From JACCZX01 sp963791315 (GTDB lineage Bacteria; Pseudomonadota; Gammaproteobacteria; Burkholderiales; Burkholderiaceae_F): a stretch of 64,000 bases of DNA. Location: positions 1 to 64,000 of the forward strand of contig CAWBRQ010000011.1 in assembly GCA_963791315.1 (NCBI GenBank), in the 5' to 3' direction. The position numbers and the translations under genes were made by a program. Below the pieces are notes generated by a model. It saw nothing but the letters and a program-made list of their open reading frames with translations. It was not told the DNA's origin and searched no databases. Positions 10,152 through 20,547 of the stretch are shown one piece after another. Position 1 is the stretch's first letter. Each line of letters opens with the position of its first letter.

Positions 10152-11153
10152 ATGAATCGCTTCACTTGTTGCGCGGCTTTCTGTCTGCTGGTTTCGTCTG
10201 CGATTTCTGCGCAAGTTCCCGACACCGTATTCATCGAGGAGCTCACGTGGACCGAAGTGCGCGACGCCATCAAGGCGGGCAAGACGACGATCATCTTTCC
10301 AACCGGAGGCATGGAACAGAACGGTCCGCACATGGTGCTCGGCAAGCACAACTTCATCGTCAAGTACGCGGCTGAACAGATTGCGCGCCGGCTCGGCAAC
10401 GCGCTCGTCGCGCCGGTGCTGGCGTACGTGCCCGAAGGCAACATCGATCCTCCGAGCGGCCACATGCACTACCCCGGCACGATTTCGTTGCCGGCCGACG
10501 TCTTCGGCAAAGTGACTGAAAACGCGGCACGCAGCTTCAGGGCGAATGGCTTCAAGGACATCGTGCTGATCGGCGACAGCGGTGGAAACCAGACAGCGTT
10601 GCAGTCCGTCGCAACCTCACTTAACAAGGAATGGGCGAAGACCGACGCGCGTGTGCACTTCGTATCGGAGTACTACAAAGAAAGCCCTTTCCGCGAATGG
10701 TTGCAAGGGCAGGGCGAGAAACGCGAGGACATCGGCACGCACGCGGGCATCGTCGACACATCGCAGTTGATGGCGGTAAGTCCGAATGGAATTCGCCGCG
10801 ACAAACTTGCCCCTGGCGGTGACCGCCATGTCACCGGCGTAACAGGCAACCCCACGCGCGCCAGCGCGGCCTATGGCAAGAAAGGACTCGAGATGAAGAT
10901 CGAAGCCGCGGTCGCGCAGATTCGGAAGTTGATTGCGTGCGAAAGGGAAGTGAGGACACTCGGATGCATGAAGAGACCTTTGCACAACTCGAGCGTGACG
11001 GGTGGCAACGTAACGCAGCCGACTACGACGCGGTCGACCTGCCAGCGACGCGGCAAGCGTTCGGGCCGTTACTCGACAGCCTCGGCGATCTGCGCGGGCG
11101 CCACGTGCTCGAACTTGCGTTCGGCACGGGCCATCTCGCGGCCGAGGCGCTAG
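10152..11153 (+). CDS. Creatininase family protein with signal peptide; C-terminus overruns the next gene
   Basis: Creatininase/FAPy-hydrolase family: EELTWTEVRDAIKAGKTTIIFPTGGMEQNGPHMVLGKH carries the first metal site (E, then H), PSGHMHYPGTISL follows, then IVLIGDSGGNQ and the acidic/His site GTHAGIVDTSQLMAV. A Sec signal (residues 1-20) makes this an exported member. The recognisable domain ends at about 10935; the remaining 70 codons overlap the methyltransferase gene in another frame and are Arg/Thr/Ser-rich. A one-base indel near 10935 would end the gene at TGA 10951-10953, the likelier natural stop. The family cleaves cyclic amides; this substrate is unknown. Confidence 0.75.
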   Translation: MNRFTCCAAFCLLVSSAISAQVPDTVFIEELTWTEVRDAIKAGKTTIIFPTGGMEQNGPHMVLGKHNFIVKYAAEQIARRLGNALVAPVLAYVPEGNIDPPSGHMHYPGTISLPADVFGKVTENAARSFRANGFKDIVLIGDSGGNQTALQSVATSLNKEWAKTDARVHFVSEYYKESPFREWLQGQGEKREDIGTHAGIVDTSQLMAVSPNGIRRDKLAPGGDRHVTGVTGNPTRASAAYGKKGLEMKIEAAVAQIRKLIACEREVRTLGCMKRPLHNSSVTGGNVTQPTTTRSTCQRRGKRSGRYSTASAICAGATCSNLRSARAISRPRR

Positions 11154-11779
11154 CTCGTGGCGCCACCGTTGTCGGAGTCGACGTGGCCCCGGCCATGGTC
11201 GCACTGGCACGACAGCGTGTAGCGGGGGCCAGCTTTCACGAAGGTGACGCCGAATCGCTGCCGTTCGAAGATGGCGAATTCGATGCGGTGATCTGCTGTT
11301 TCGGCTTGCTGCATTTCGCGGAGCCTGCTCGCGCGCTGCGCGAAGCGGCACGGGTTCTGAAGCCTGGAGGTATTGTCAGCTTCACTGTCTGGCATTCACC
11401 GCAGAACGGCGGGGAACTCTTCAAACTTGTTATGGGGACCTATGAAAAGCTCGCGAACCTGGACGTTGGGTTGCCTCCAGCGCCACCGCTATTCGCGATG
11501 ACCGACGCGGAGGTGTACGGCCCGATGCTCGCGCAAGCAGGCTTTCGAGATGTGCGCGCCAAGGACATTGCGATTACGTGGCCTCTGCGAGGACCGGATA
11601 CGGTCGTTGAGTTTGTTCTCAAGGGCGCAGTTCGCTCACGCATGATCTATGAGCGGCAGACTCCGGAGATCCAACAGCGAATTCGTGAAGCACTCGCAAC
11701 GGCCACCAAGGCGTATCTACAAAAAGGCAGTTCCGGCATTCCGAATGCGGCGCTACTCCTAACCGCCCGCAAGCCATGA
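10964..11779 (+). CDS. Class I SAM-dependent methyltransferase
   Basis: 271 aa, UbiE/COQ5-like methyltransferase. Motif I VLELAFGTGHLA is near residue 50, the acidic loop VVGVDVAPAMV follows, then GDAESLPFEDGEFDAVICCFGLLHF (motifs II-III) and LKPGGIVSFTVW. I chose ATG 10964 (MHEETFAQ) because it lies just after the probable end of the creatininase and the family usually starts close to the WQRNAADYD helix. Its stop overlaps the following GFA gene by ATGA. The substrate is unknown. Confidence 0.8.
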   Translation: MHEETFAQLERDGWQRNAADYDAVDLPATRQAFGPLLDSLGDLRGRHVLELAFGTGHLAAEALARGATVVGVDVAPAMVALARQRVAGASFHEGDAESLPFEDGEFDAVICCFGLLHFAEPARALREAARVLKPGGIVSFTVWHSPQNGGELFKLVMGTYEKLANLDVGLPPAPPLFAMTDAEVYGPMLAQAGFRDVRAKDIAITWPLRGPDTVVEFVLKGAVRSRMIYERQTPEIQQRIREALATATKAYLQKGSSGIPNAALLLTARKP

Positions 11780-12177
11780 AGGTACAAGGTGCTTGCCACT
11801 GTGGCGACGTCTCGTACGAAGCGATCGTCGACCCGGCACGCGTATCGATATGTCACTGCACCGATTGCCAGGCGCTCACCGGCTCGGCGTATCGAGTCAC
11901 GGTGCCGACGCTGATCAAGGACTTCGAGTTGCGCAGCGGGTCGCCGAAGATCTATATCAAGACGGGCAGTAGCGGAGCCAAGCGCGTGCAGGCGTTCTGC
12001 GAGCGCTGCGGCTCACCGCTCTATGCACATCCGGTCGACAACCCGACGACCTACGGGCTCAGAGTCGGATGCATCGCTCAGCGACGCGAGCTCATTCCGA
12101 CGCTGCAGATCTGGTGTGACTCAGCGTTGAGCTGGACGGGCGATATCGAAGATATTCCGAAGCGGCAACGCGGTTAG
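11776..12177 (+). CDS. GFA family (glutathione-dependent formaldehyde-activating-like) zinc protein
   Basis: 133 aa, complete. CHCGD at residues 8-12, CHCTDCQALTGSAYR near 33 and FCERCGSPLY near 75 give the Cys clusters that bind zinc in Gfa/CENP-V proteins. The true formaldehyde-glutathione activity applies to few members, so only the fold is claimed. The start overlaps the methyltransferase stop (ATGA), so the two are translationally coupled. Confidence 0.85.
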   Translation: MKVQGACHCGDVSYEAIVDPARVSICHCTDCQALTGSAYRVTVPTLIKDFELRSGSPKIYIKTGSSGAKRVQAFCERCGSPLYAHPVDNPTTYGLRVGCIAQRRELIPTLQIWCDSALSWTGDIEDIPKRQRG

Positions 12178-12190
12178 CGCTGCCGCTTCG
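12158..12190. terminator. Hairpin over the GFA stop codon
   Basis: Perfect 10-bp inverted repeat, CGAAGCGGCA at 12158-12167 and TGCCGCTTCG at 12181-12190, with a 13-base loop containing the GFA stop. It lies between convergent genes, so it may act on both strands. No long T-tract follows on either side. Confidence 0.45.
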
Positions 12191-12210
12191 TTGAGTCGCT
12201 GCGTTACCTA

Positions 12211-13962
12211 TCAGGCGAGCTCCGGCTCCTTCGCCTTGGCAGTCAACCCTTCCGCGAGCTTGGCGAATCGATTTGCCATCTTCTTCGCGTCGCGTGCGCC
12301 GGATTCGATCTGATCGCCGACCAGCCGCAGATGTTGCGGCAGCAGCTCGAGCATGCGCGCCTGGATCTTCTGCACCTGCTTTTCGCTGACTTCGTCGTAG
12401 CGTCCGACCACTTCGGTCGCGGCGAGCACAACCGTTCCGAGCAGCGTCTGCCGCAGCAGGTTCGCATCGGGTAGCAGTGCTTGCCGCCACTCGGGCTGCG
12501 GCTTCCAATTGCCGTGCTTGGTCGCTTCGTACGGCGCGATCTCCGGAAGGATTTCCTGCCAGATCTCCCACGGAAAGAGCTTCTTGATCGGGTACAGGAT
12601 GATCGGCAGCAACTGATACTTCAAGCAGTGCCCGCGTGCGCTCGCGAAGTAGTCCTCGGCCAATTGCGCAAAGCGCAACACGCGTGTGAACTGTGCTTCG
12701 GCGGTCAGGTCATCGCGCCAGCGCAATGTCTTGAACTCTTCCCAATTCGGATGCCGCATCACCGCCGCCGCCCACCAACCGATGAACCACGTGCGGCCCT
12801 CGGGAATCAACCAGTACACGAGGTTGCGGTAGTACCACTTGATGCGCTCGTAGTCCGCAGTCGGCGTATCGCCCGGCCCGGAATAGAAGCCCTTGGCCTT
12901 CACGGGGTTCAGTCCGGACGTAGTGAAGCTGGTACCGATCAGGTTGATGTTGACGAAGTGGTGCCAGGTGGCGTCGACAACGACGCGGCCCACGTTGGCG
13001 CGATGCCCATCGTAGGCACCGATCACGCCGAAGCTGTACGGAGCGCCCGTGGTTGCAGGAGACACCGCCAATGAGCCGGAGAATTCCTGGTTCAGCGTCG
13101 CGTGCGGCAGCACGGTGGCGTCGGCGATGACTTCGGGCTCGACCTGATTACCGTCGCTGTCGTTCGGATACTCCTTCTTGCCCGTGCGTCCGGGCAAGTT
13201 TTCGTCGCGCGACAGATCACCCGGAACTTCGCACCAGCCTTCGTGCATGTGGTCGGGCAGAACGTTGATTCGTCCGAGCGGGCAGCACAGCAGCGGATGC
13301 GGCAGCGTGGTCTGAAAGTATTTGGACTTGCTGACCACGTAGCTTCTGGTGAAGATGGTCTGCGGCAGCGCATCCGACTGATCGTTGAACTGATAGGGAT
13401 ACGTGGTGCCACTCAGGGTGCCGCTATCGGTGCCCGCCTGCAGCGTGTCATGGCGATCGGCTTCGGTGCCGCTCGGTGCCACCGGGCCCGAGTGAGGTCC
13501 GGTCGACGGATGCGCCCAGCGCCGCATGCTGCGCACGCGCGGAATGTGCTGATTGATGCTGGCGCCGAGATCTTCGTGGTCGCCAGCGGCGAAGAACCCG
13601 CCACCCGCTTCCATAAAGGCAGCCACGGCAGCAGCTTCGGTTTGGCGCGAGCTGTCCGACGTGACGGGGTCTTCGGCCTTGGTGGCGATCGAGAGGAAAA
13701 ACACCATGTCGAAGCCGGTCAGGCTGGTGTTCGAAAATCGAAAGCCGTAGAGATCAGCGCCGATCGGATGGGTCGGTTGCGGTGTCGCAGGCGACGGGTC
13801 CGCGCTGCGGTGAGCGCGCGTGATTTGAATCGTGAATCCTTCCCAGGCGGTGTCATTCAACACCTTGACGAATTCACCGATATGGAATTTGTGCGAGGCT
13901 GAGGTGCTGCGCTGAAATCCCCCTTCGTCGTCGGTGACGACGAGAATCTTGACCAGTGGCAT
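12211..13962 (-). CDS. Large protein of unknown function with ThuA/GATase-like N-terminal region
   Basis: 583 aa from ATG 13962, which has a strong SD (GGGAGG); the frame is open upstream but without sense. The first 130 residues look like a class I glutamine-amidotransferase/ThuA fold: KILVVTDDEGGF, then GFDMVFFLS, then AAVAAFMEAGGGFFAAGDHEDLG, the place where ThuA-like proteins have their turn. There is no nucleophilic Cys at that elbow. The middle contains HxH-type and Cys positions (LPDHMHEGWCEVPG), and residues about 380-450 are Trp-rich (NWEEFKTLRW). The C-terminus is helical. No signal peptide. Function not assigned. Confidence 0.6.
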   Translation of the reverse strand: MPLVKILVVTDDEGGFQRSTSASHKFHIGEFVKVLNDTAWEGFTIQITRAHRSADPSPATPQPTHPIGADLYGFRFSNTSLTGFDMVFFLSIATKAEDPVTSDSSRQTEAAAVAAFMEAGGGFFAAGDHEDLGASINQHIPRVRSMRRWAHPSTGPHSGPVAPSGTEADRHDTLQAGTDSGTLSGTTYPYQFNDQSDALPQTIFTRSYVVSKSKYFQTTLPHPLLCCPLGRINVLPDHMHEGWCEVPGDLSRDENLPGRTGKKEYPNDSDGNQVEPEVIADATVLPHATLNQEFSGSLAVSPATTGAPYSFGVIGAYDGHRANVGRVVVDATWHHFVNINLIGTSFTTSGLNPVKAKGFYSGPGDTPTADYERIKWYYRNLVYWLIPEGRTWFIGWWAAAVMRHPNWEEFKTLRWRDDLTAEAQFTRVLRFAQLAEDYFASARGHCLKYQLLPIILYPIKKLFPWEIWQEILPEIAPYEATKHGNWKPQPEWRQALLPDANLLRQTLLGTVVLAATEVVGRYDEVSEKQVQKIQARMLELLPQHLRLVGDQIESGARDAKKMANRFAKLAEGLTAKAKEPELA

Positions 13963-14116
13963 CGCAGCCTCCCGCGTTTGATTGAGCGCGCAGTGTTGCA
14001 GCGCTGAAACGCGACACCGACGTAATCGTCGGCTAGCGGAATGCTGAATATTCGGCTTGACGCGAGCAGCGCGTGTGTGGGCATGCCAACATAACGTTCT
14101 TCCTCCGAGGCTGCCC

Positions 14117-16123
14117 ATGGCGCTGAATCAGCTAACAGAAGAACAAATTCGCACCTGGACTCGCGCGCAGAAGGACGAGTGGTGGTTCAAGAACGTCTAC
14201 CGCGGCGACATGCCGCAGCTGACGATTCGCTCGGCGCTCACCGGGCTTCCTGCTCGGCGGCGTGCTGTCGGCGACGGCGCTCTACATCGGCGCCAAGACC
14301 GGCATCACGATCGGCGTCGGCCTGACCTCGGTGATCCTCGCGTTCGCGATGTACCGCATCATGCACGCGTCGGGGATCGCTCAGGACTTCACGATCCTCG
14401 AGAACAACTGCACGCAGTCGATCGCGACCGCCGCCGGCTACATGGTCGCGCCGATGATCTCGAGCCTGGCGGCCTACATGCTGGTGACCGGCAAGATCAT
14501 CCCGTGGTGGCACATGATCGTCTGGATGTGCGTCGTCTCGATCATCGGCGTGCTGGTCGCGTTTCCGATGAAGCGGCGCTTCATCAACGACGAGCAGCTG
14601 CCGTTTCCCGAGGGCCGCGCCAGCGGCGTCGTGCTCGATGCGCTCTACACCGGCGCAGCCGCGGCCGGCATGTTCAAGGCGCGGCTGCTCGCCTTCACCG
14701 CCGTGCTCGCCGGGTCTGTACCAGTTCATCATCAGCGACGGCTGGATGAAGCTGCTGCAGTTCAAGATCCTGCGCATGGACAAGTGGGCCGGCCTGAAGG
14801 AGCCGTGGACTTCCACGAGCGGCTCGACACCTACTACTACGCGGCGGCTGCCAAAGCGAATCTGGCTGGATCCCGACGATCCTCGGCACCGACATCCGCC
14901 AGCTCGGCCTGCGCCTGACGCTCGACGCCGCGATGCTCGGCATCGGCGGACTGATGGGCATCGCGGTGGCGACGAGCTGCCTGCTCGGCGCGTTCGTCAA
15001 CTTCGTCATCCTCGCGCCGATCATGATCCAGGCCGGCGACATCGCGCGCGCGTCGGGCCGACCGGCGCGATGGTGCCGATCTCGCGCGCCGAGATCGTCA
15101 ACCAGTGGTCGCTGTGGTGGGGCGTCACGATGATGGTGGTCGGCTCGCTGGTCAGCCTGTTCGGCCGGCCGGAGATCTTCAAAGGCGTTCTCGAAGCGCG
15201 GCGAAGAAGGAGCAGACGGCAACGGACGTGCTGAAGCACATCGAGTTCCCGCTGTGGATCTCGGTGGTCGGCGTGCCCGCTGTTCAGCGTGCTCGGCGCG
15301 TGGGTCACGCACGAGTTCTTCGGCGTGCCGTGGCTGCTCGCGTTCATCTCGCTGCCGCTGATCTTCGTGCTCACGGTCATCTGCACCAACTCGATGGCGC
15401 TGACCTCGTGGACGCCGACCGGGGCGCTGTCGAAGATCACGCAGTTCACGATGGGCGCGATCGACCGCACCAACCCGGCCAGCAACCTGATCCCGGCGGG
15501 GATGACCGGCGAGATCTCGGCCAACGCCGCCAACCTGCTGTCGGACATCAAGCCCGGCTACATGCTCGGCGGCAAGCCGCGCCAGCAGGCGATCGGCCAC
15601 GTGATCGGCATCTTCGCCGGCGCGCTCGCGTGCGTGCCGCTGTTCTTCCTGCTGTTCCTGCCGCCGGACGCGAACGGCGTGCGCTCGACCGCGGCGATCG
15701 TCTCGGACCAGTTCGCGATGCCGGCGGCGCTGCAGTGGAAGGGCGTGGCCGAGCTCATCACCAAGGGCTTGACCGCGTTGCCGACTCGGCGGTCGTCTCG
15801 ATGATCGTGGCGGCGGTCTGCCGCGGCTGCGATCGAGATCGCGCGCATCGTCACCAAGGGCCGCTTTCCGCTGTCGGCGGTGTCGATCGGCCTCGGCGTG
15901 GTGCTGCCGCCCGAAGCCACCTTCGGGATGTTGGTCGGCGCCTTGGTCTTCTGGCTAATGGGCCGCCGCCACCAAAGCCGGGCACGCGCGGCCACGAGAT
16001 CTGGGTCGAAGGTCTGGAGCCGATCTGCGCCGGACTGATCTCGGGCGCGGCGCTGATGGGAATCGGCAACGCGATCGTCTGATGGGAATCGGCAACGCGA
16101 TCGTCAACGTGCTGATGAACTGA
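14117..16123 (+). pseudogene. OPT family oligopeptide transporter, many frameshifts
   Basis: Fragments in all three frames assemble into an oligopeptide-transporter (OPT) protein of about 665 aa: MALNQLTEEQIRTW start, then LSATALYIGAKTGITIG, FTILENNCTQSIATAAGYM (the family's conserved NNCTQSxAxAAG), RRFINDEQLPFPEG, LSDIKPGYMLGGKPRQQ and LPPEATFGMLVG. The family imports peptides or metal chelates across the inner membrane with 12-16 helices. Indels occur at roughly 14243, 14712, 14807, 14860, 15055, 15203, 15285, 15775 and 15960, and a 26-bp tandem duplication sits at the 3' end. Codons look even more GC-rich at third positions than the flanks. Either a decayed gene or, more likely, poor consensus. 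Confidence 0.7.
16054..16105. repeat. 26-bp perfect tandem duplication in the OPT 3' end
   Basis: The unit starting TGATGGGAATCGG occurs twice head to tail, at 16054-16079 and 16080-16105. As 26 is not a multiple of three it shifts the frame and puts a TGA at the junction, cutting the final VLMN from the protein. With one copy removed the reading continues to the stop at 16121-16123. Confidence 0.9.
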
Positions 16124-16147
16124 ACGACGACGCGTGATCGCGTCGCG

Positions 16148-16820
16148 CTAAGAAAAATGCCGGATTGAAGTCGAATTCGGGCAGGCGGAATGTTCCTCTG
16201 ACCAAGCAGTGTCCTGTTGTCGGATGGGTGCGACGCCGTGAACTTGAATGTCGCCCGGCTGCGTGCCGGTGCATAACCCATGATCGACGCCGTCCAGCCG
16301 GAATTGAAAATCGATTCCCTGCCATAGATCTCCATTCGAAGATCGAGCGCGGACCGTTCCGCTTGAAGTTGGAACGCCGATTTGCAAACCTTGGTTCAAC
16401 CGAATTTCGAGCTTGGTGATCTCGATGCCATTACAGGGATTGCCACCGGGAAGACGTTTGAGCGCGGCCTGCAGGTCGCCGTTGTTGACATTGTCCGGCT
16501 CCCTGACATCGAACAGGGCGCCGGTCACCCCGCCTCTTACTTCGATGGTGCTCATCGGCCACCATCGAGCACACCGGGCCGAGGCTGGGATCGTTGCGCG
16601 GCAGACTCACCAGACGAGTCCCGAGTGGAAGCTCCTCCAACGGATCGGTTGTTGGAAAAGCAAGGTCTGCGTATGGCCGCGATGTCACCGCTACATCGAG
16701 CGCAATGAACTTCAGGTCTGCGAATGGCTGCGTCTGCTGAGCCGAGCATCCGACAAGCAGAATCAACGCTGAAGCGAGAGTGACCGAGAGGCGCGACGAC
16801 TTGCCAACGCTAGGTTTCAT
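16148..16820 (-). CDS. Lipoprotein of unknown function (one frameshift)
   Basis: Start MKPSVGKSSRL leads into a lipoprotein signal with lipobox LILLVGC. The frame changes near 16555; the continuation carries STIEVRGGVTGALFDVREPDNVNNGDL, PCNGIEITKLEIRLNQG and a C-terminal CTGTQPGD. The second half looks like a beta-rich domain. I see no family match. It is convergent with the OPT gene. Confidence 0.5.
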
Positions 16821-16989
16821 CAGCGCCTTCCATTTGCCTTGGAGACGTCGCGACGTTAACACGCGTCGGATCGAGCTCGGTTAGATTGATGCCAACTTGT
16901 GACGACCTTCGGTGGAACCTGACCCTTTGGGCCAATTGCGGCGCTCTTAGGACCGGTGCCATGATGAATTTTGCGAGGAGGCAAATGCC

Positions 16990-18724
16990 ATGAAGCGATC
17001 TTTCATGTCCACCTTGTGTTTGGCCCTCGCCCTCGCGCTCGCGCAGACGGCGTTCGCCGAGACGCTGAAGAAACCCGAGCTCGACAAGCTGGTCGCGGCG
17101 CGGCAGGCCTCGCCTCGCCGAATTTCCGCGCGTTCCTGGCGGACGGCGGCCAAGGCGGAGCCGATGCTCAGCCAGCTGTCGCGGCCTACGAGAAGAAGGC
17201 GCCGCTGGCCGGCGACGACCTGGTCAATATCGGCCGGCTGCTCGGCCTGTACAACCGCCTGCGCAACCAGGCGGCGGTGATCGACGCCATCGAGCACGAT
17301 GGTGGCGATGCGCACCGTGCGCGACGAGCAAGGTGCCGCCGCACGAAAGCCCGGCCATCATCGCAGTTCGGCCAGCTGGTCGAAGGCATGGCCAAGGATT
17401 TCGGCCTGCAGTATCGCAACGTCGACAACCGCGTCTTCGAAGTCACGCTGCCGGGCCAGGGCAACGAGGACTTCGGCATCCTGACCCATGCCGACGTCGT
17501 GCCGGCCGTGGCGGACGAATGGGTGCTGCGACGACGGCACGCGGCTCGACCCGTTCAAGGAGACCCGCGTCGGCGACTACCTCTACGGCCGCGGCACCAT
17601 CGACGACAAGGGCTCGATCGCGGCGGTGCTGTACGCGATGAAGACCGTGAAGGAAAGCGGCGTGCCGCTGCGAGCGCACCATCCGGCTGATGATCGACAC
17701 CACCGAGGAAACCGGCGGAGACGCATGAAGTACTACCGGCGAAGCGCACCGCTACCCGAGTACAACATCGTGCTCGACAGCAAGTACCCGGCCGTCGTGG
17801 CGGAGAAAGGCTCGGGCGCACTGAAGGTGTTGTTCCCGGTGCAAGCCGCGAGGCACGCGCCCGCACCGTCGTGGCGATGAGCGGTGCGGCCTCGGCCAAC
17901 ACCGTGCCGCAGACGGCCACCGCCACGCATCACGGGCGGCGACCTGGCCGTCGTGGCAGCCACGCTGGAGGCCGCGCAAGACGCCTTCGTTCGCGCAGTA
18001 CGAGACCGCAAGGCGGCAAGTTCTCGATCGACGTAGCCAGAGGCGCCGACAGCGTCGACGTGAAGGTCACCGGCACGTCGGCGCATGGCTCGCGCCCCGA
18101 GGAGGGTGTCAATCCGCTGCCGCGCCTGGCGCTGTTCCTGCAGGCGTCGGGCGTGGCGCTGGCCGACAACCACTACTCGCAAGGCCGTCAAGTACCTGAG
18201 CGACCTGTACGGCATCGGCTACCTGGGCGAGAAGATGGGCGTGGGCTACCGCGACGACTTCATGGGCCCGCTGACGATGTCGCCCAACCTGATTCGCGAG
18301 GCGCGACGGCAAGCTGGAAGTGATCACCAACGTGCGCATGCCGCGCGGCAGCACGCCGGAAGAAGCTGCACGCAGGCGATCAACGCAGCGTATCAATGCC
18401 TGGGCCGCGGCCAGCCACGCACCGTCGAGATCGACTACGAGCAGGGCAACTGGATGGCACGCGATCCGAAGGGCGCGTGGCTGTCGACCTTGCTCAACAT
18501 CTTCGGCGACACCACCGGACTCGAGGCCAAGCCCGTGCCCACCGCCGGCAGCACGACCGCCAAGCTGCTGCCGAACGCCATCAACTTCGGCCCCGCCATG
18601 CCCGGCAAGAAGTACACGGCGCACAACGCCAAGGAATACAAGGAAGTGTCCGATCTCGACGCTCGACATGCAGATGTTCACCGAAATGCTGGTGCGCATC
18701 GGCAATCTTGAGACGATGCAGTAG
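16990..18724 (+). pseudogene. M20 family zinc dipeptidase (PepV/Sapep-like), exported, many frameshifts
   Basis: Signal peptide MKRSFMSTLCLALALALAQTAFA, then fragments that reassemble an M20 metallopeptidase: LTHADVVPA (first Zn ligand), RGTIDDKGSIAAVLYAMKTVKESG (bridging Asp), DTTEETGGD (catalytic Glu pair), VLDSKYPAVVAEKGSG and NAINFGPAMPGKKYTAHNAKEY (C-terminal His). The order fits the dipeptidases of about 570 aa. Frame breaks occur every 50-150 bases throughout, for example near 17105, 17330, 17530, 17670, 17725, 17855, 18181, 18301 and 18361. Such density over an otherwise conserved protein points to sequence error rather than slow decay. Confidence 0.75.
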
Positions 18725-18766
18725 GCATCGATGTACTGCAACGGTTACAACCAGCACCGGAGGCCA

Positions 18767-19060
18767 ATGAGACGACTTATCGTTGCTTTGATCGCACCTG
18801 TCGCGCTCGCCGGCTGTGCACAGATGTCGGCTGCAGATTCCTCGCCGGAAATGCAGTGCCAACAATTCGCCCGACATGAGGGAGTCGCAGTAGTTCGGGT
18901 GGATGGAGTCGATGCCGTCGGCACCGGACACAACGTCCGCTTGCGTTTGAACGATGGGCTGGGTCGGCAGTTTGACGCCACATGCAACACCGCCGGCGCG
19001 CCACACTGGACGCAGCCACTGCCCTCGAACGTGGTTCGAAGTGGTATGCAGATGCGCTAG
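18767..19060 (+). CDS. Small lipoprotein of unknown function
   Basis: 97 aa from ATG 18767, with SD GGAGG just upstream. The signal ends in lipobox VALAGC. The mature part is short, with CQQFARHEGVAVVRVDGVDAVGTGHNVRLRL and two further cysteines, which looks like a small beta domain. No known family. Confidence 0.6.
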   Translation: MRRLIVALIAPVALAGCAQMSAADSSPEMQCQQFARHEGVAVVRVDGVDAVGTGHNVRLRLNDGLGRQFDATCNTAGAPHWTQPLPSNVVRSGMQMR

Positions 19061-19119
19061 CACACAATCTTGCGGTGCTCTTTCGCGTAACGCGGACCGT
19101 GCACCGGAAGCAGTCGGAC

Positions 19120-20547
19120 TCATTTGCCCAATGCTGCCATCTCCACTGGTGCGGCCCAACCACCACCCAGCGCCTTGAACAGATCGATTGATGCAGTGAG
19201 CCGCTCAAGGCGCGACTGCGCCAGCTGATCTTGCGCCGAGAACAAGCTGCGCTGCGCATCGAGCGTTGCGAGCAGATCGCCGGCGCCTTCGCGATAACGG
19301 ACTTCGGCGAGCCTCAACGATCGCTGTGCCTGCTCGACCGTTTGCCGCTGTGCGTCTTCGAGTCGCGCACCGCGATCGGCGTTGCCCAGGGCGTCGTCGA
19401 CTTCTTTGAGCGAGGTGCGCACGGCGCTGGCGTAGGTCTCGACCAGGATGCGCCGCTGCGATTGTTCGATCCCGACCTGCGCGCGCTTCGTTCCGCCGTC
19501 GAACAACGTCTGCGCGAGCGATAGTCCGATTGAGATTGCATTCGCCGGATTGGCCAGACTCATCAGCGCAGCGGTCGCAAGTCCGGCCGATGTCGACAGC
19601 GAGATGCTCGGCAGCAGCGCGGCGCGCGCGGCAGCGACATTGGCATCGGCGGCGGCGAGTTGCGCTTCGGCTGCGGCGAGATCGGGACGGCGCGTTAGCA
19701 ACTCGGATGGCAGCCCGGCGCCCACCGTGGGGACGCGCAGCTCTTCGAAGTTGTCTTCCGCCACGCCGAAGCCCTGCGGTACGCGGCCGATCAGCAGCGC
19801 AAGCGCGGAGACAGTCTGGCGCTCGGCGACTTCGAGCGGGATCAAGGCCGCGCGCACATTCAGCACTGCGGTGGTCTGCTGCGAAAGGTCGAGCTGCGTC
19901 GCGACGCCGTTGCGATAGCGCGCGTCGACGATCTTCAGCACGCGCTCTGCCGTGGCGAGGTTTTCGCGCGCGATGTCGAGCCGCTCGCGCGTGGCGAGCA
20001 ATTGAAAGTACGTGGCGGCGACGCCGCTCGTCAGCGTCAGCCGCACGGTTTCGGCGTCGAAGCGGCTGATGTTCAACGGCCTGCTGCTGCGCCTGAATGC
20101 CGGCGGCGAGCCGGCCCCACAGGTCGATCTCGTAGCTCATCGCGATCGAGACGCTGGTGCCGCGGCGCGTGCTGGCATCGGCGCCGGGGCTGTCGCTGCG
20201 ACTGAATGACTGGCCGGCGCCCACGCCGATGCTCGGCAGCAGCGATGCATTGGCCTGGCGCAGCGCGAGCTCGGCTTGCGTGATGCGCTCGGCGGCGATG
20301 CGAATGTCGGAGCTGCCGGCGAGTGCTTGTTCGATCAGCGACGTGAGTTGCGGCGAGCCGAAGTTGGTCCACCAGTCAGCGGTGCAGCTGGCTTGCTGCT
20401 GCCGGATGCGATGGGCGCAGTGCGCTTCGGTGAATGCCTGCGGCATGTCGATCTGCACGCGCGTCTTCGGCTCGGTGCACTGCACAGCCTGCGAGCGCGA
20501 CGGCGAGTGCGATGCAGAGCGTTAGCGATTTGATAGGTGCGATTCAT
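19120..20547 (-). pseudogene. NodT-family outer-membrane efflux lipoprotein (several frameshifts)
   Basis: Outer-membrane factor of the TolC/NodT type, the third part of a MacAB-type pump. ALAVALAGC is the lipobox; WWTNFGSPQLTSLIEQAL starts the first helical repeat, EIDLWGRL is a family hallmark, and the second repeat runs from RRPDLAAAEAQLAAADANVAAARAALLP to the C-terminus. Frames change near 20520, 20400 and 20080. The ATG at 20547 overlaps the macB stop (ATGA). The C-terminal 318 residues (from 20076) are uninterrupted. Confidence 0.8.

Noticed and set aside
14117..16123. Programmed frameshifting in the OPT gene
   Set aside because: Breaks are many, scattered and lack slippery sites with downstream pseudoknots, so error or decay is simpler.
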